Positions 63,891 through 64,000 of a stretch of 64,000 bases of DNA are shown in pieces; positions within the stretch are counted from its first letter, which is position 1, and every line of letters begins with the position of its first letter. Below the pieces are notes generated by a model, which was not told where the DNA came from, made no database searches, and was given only the letters and a program-made list of their open reading frames with translations. This stretch comes from Aliidiomarina sp047920995 (GTDB lineage: Bacteria > Pseudomonadota > Gammaproteobacteria > Enterobacterales > Alteromonadaceae): assembly GCF_047920995.1 (NCBI RefSeq), contig NZ_JBLRWZ010000002.1, positions 1 to 64,000 on the forward strand. Direction: 5' to 3'. A program made the translations under genes and the position numbers.

Positions 63891-64000
63891 AAAGAATCCT
63901 TTGCAATTACTGCGGCAATCGAGTGCGAACATAGTGAAGGTTTAAATCACTAAAAATAGCTTCGTAGTATTACGATCAAGATATAACGTTGCTTAATTAC
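63891..64000. other. Upstream region of the efflux operon at the window end
   Basis: 110 noncoding bases holding the ribosome binding site of the adaptor gene and probably its promoter. No divergent regulator gene is visible before the window ends. Confidence 0.5.

Overview
The window is chromosomal DNA from a marine-type gammaproteobacterium, most likely an Idiomarinaceae or close Alteromonadales relative. This is an inference from gene content and order: cbb3 oxidase, a large NAD-dependent glutamate dehydrogenase of about 1,600 residues, three sodium-coupled transporters, an M61 peptidase, and E. coli-like blocks such as lonH-fabA-rmf, pyrD-zapC, msrC-proQ-prc and uvrY-uvrC-pgsA-glyW-cysT-leuZ. 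Nearly all of it is coding and most genes are housekeeping. I saw no prophage, insertion sequence, CRISPR array or rRNA operon.

Layout. 1-1960: start of the cbb3 oxidase operon (ccoNO) on the minus strand, with an FNR/ANR-type box upstream. 1985-5925: two lipoproteins, a MaoC-type hydratase and an NfeD/QmcA pair. 6023-8292: a secreted protein and two outer-membrane beta-barrels. 8430-13416: lonH, fabA and rmf, with a decayed mercury-resistance block (merR stub, merT scrap, intact merA) lying between fabA and rmf. 13654-19671: DUF3466 protein, uup, glutaredoxin-like protein and rlmKL. 19905-28152: initiator tRNA, clsA, zapC, pyrD and gdhB. 28282-33845: pepN and two Na+-linked transporters. 34074-38380: a six-gene minus-strand run ending in proQ-prc. 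38605-45913: alanine symporter, M14 carboxypeptidase, long GAPDH, msrB, pykA and a DUF6279 lipoprotein. 46012-47940: a LytS/LytTR two-component pair. 48143-55440: M61 and M23 peptidases, a pterin-synthase-like protein, LysE/LysR, a methyltransferase and a beta-barrel. 55504-59329: tRNA Gly-Cys-Leu, pgsA, uvrC and a UvrY-like regulator. 59689-63890: an RND efflux pump and its adaptor.

The observations I consider most worth checking are: the mer remnant in the otherwise conserved fabA/rmf gap; a UvrY-position regulator whose receiver domain has lost its acidic pocket and lysine; a FabR-like operator between the -35 and -10 of fabA; two adjacent perfect palindromes in front of a beta-barrel gene; a 10-bp-arm inverted repeat before the gap gene; and an unrecognised, very acidic protein encoded 10 bases before proQ. 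rmf (58 aa) and the mer remnants are short and easily missed. I did not find a clearly new multi-gene system; the window is best described as conserved core genome with a few regulatory and evolutionary oddities.
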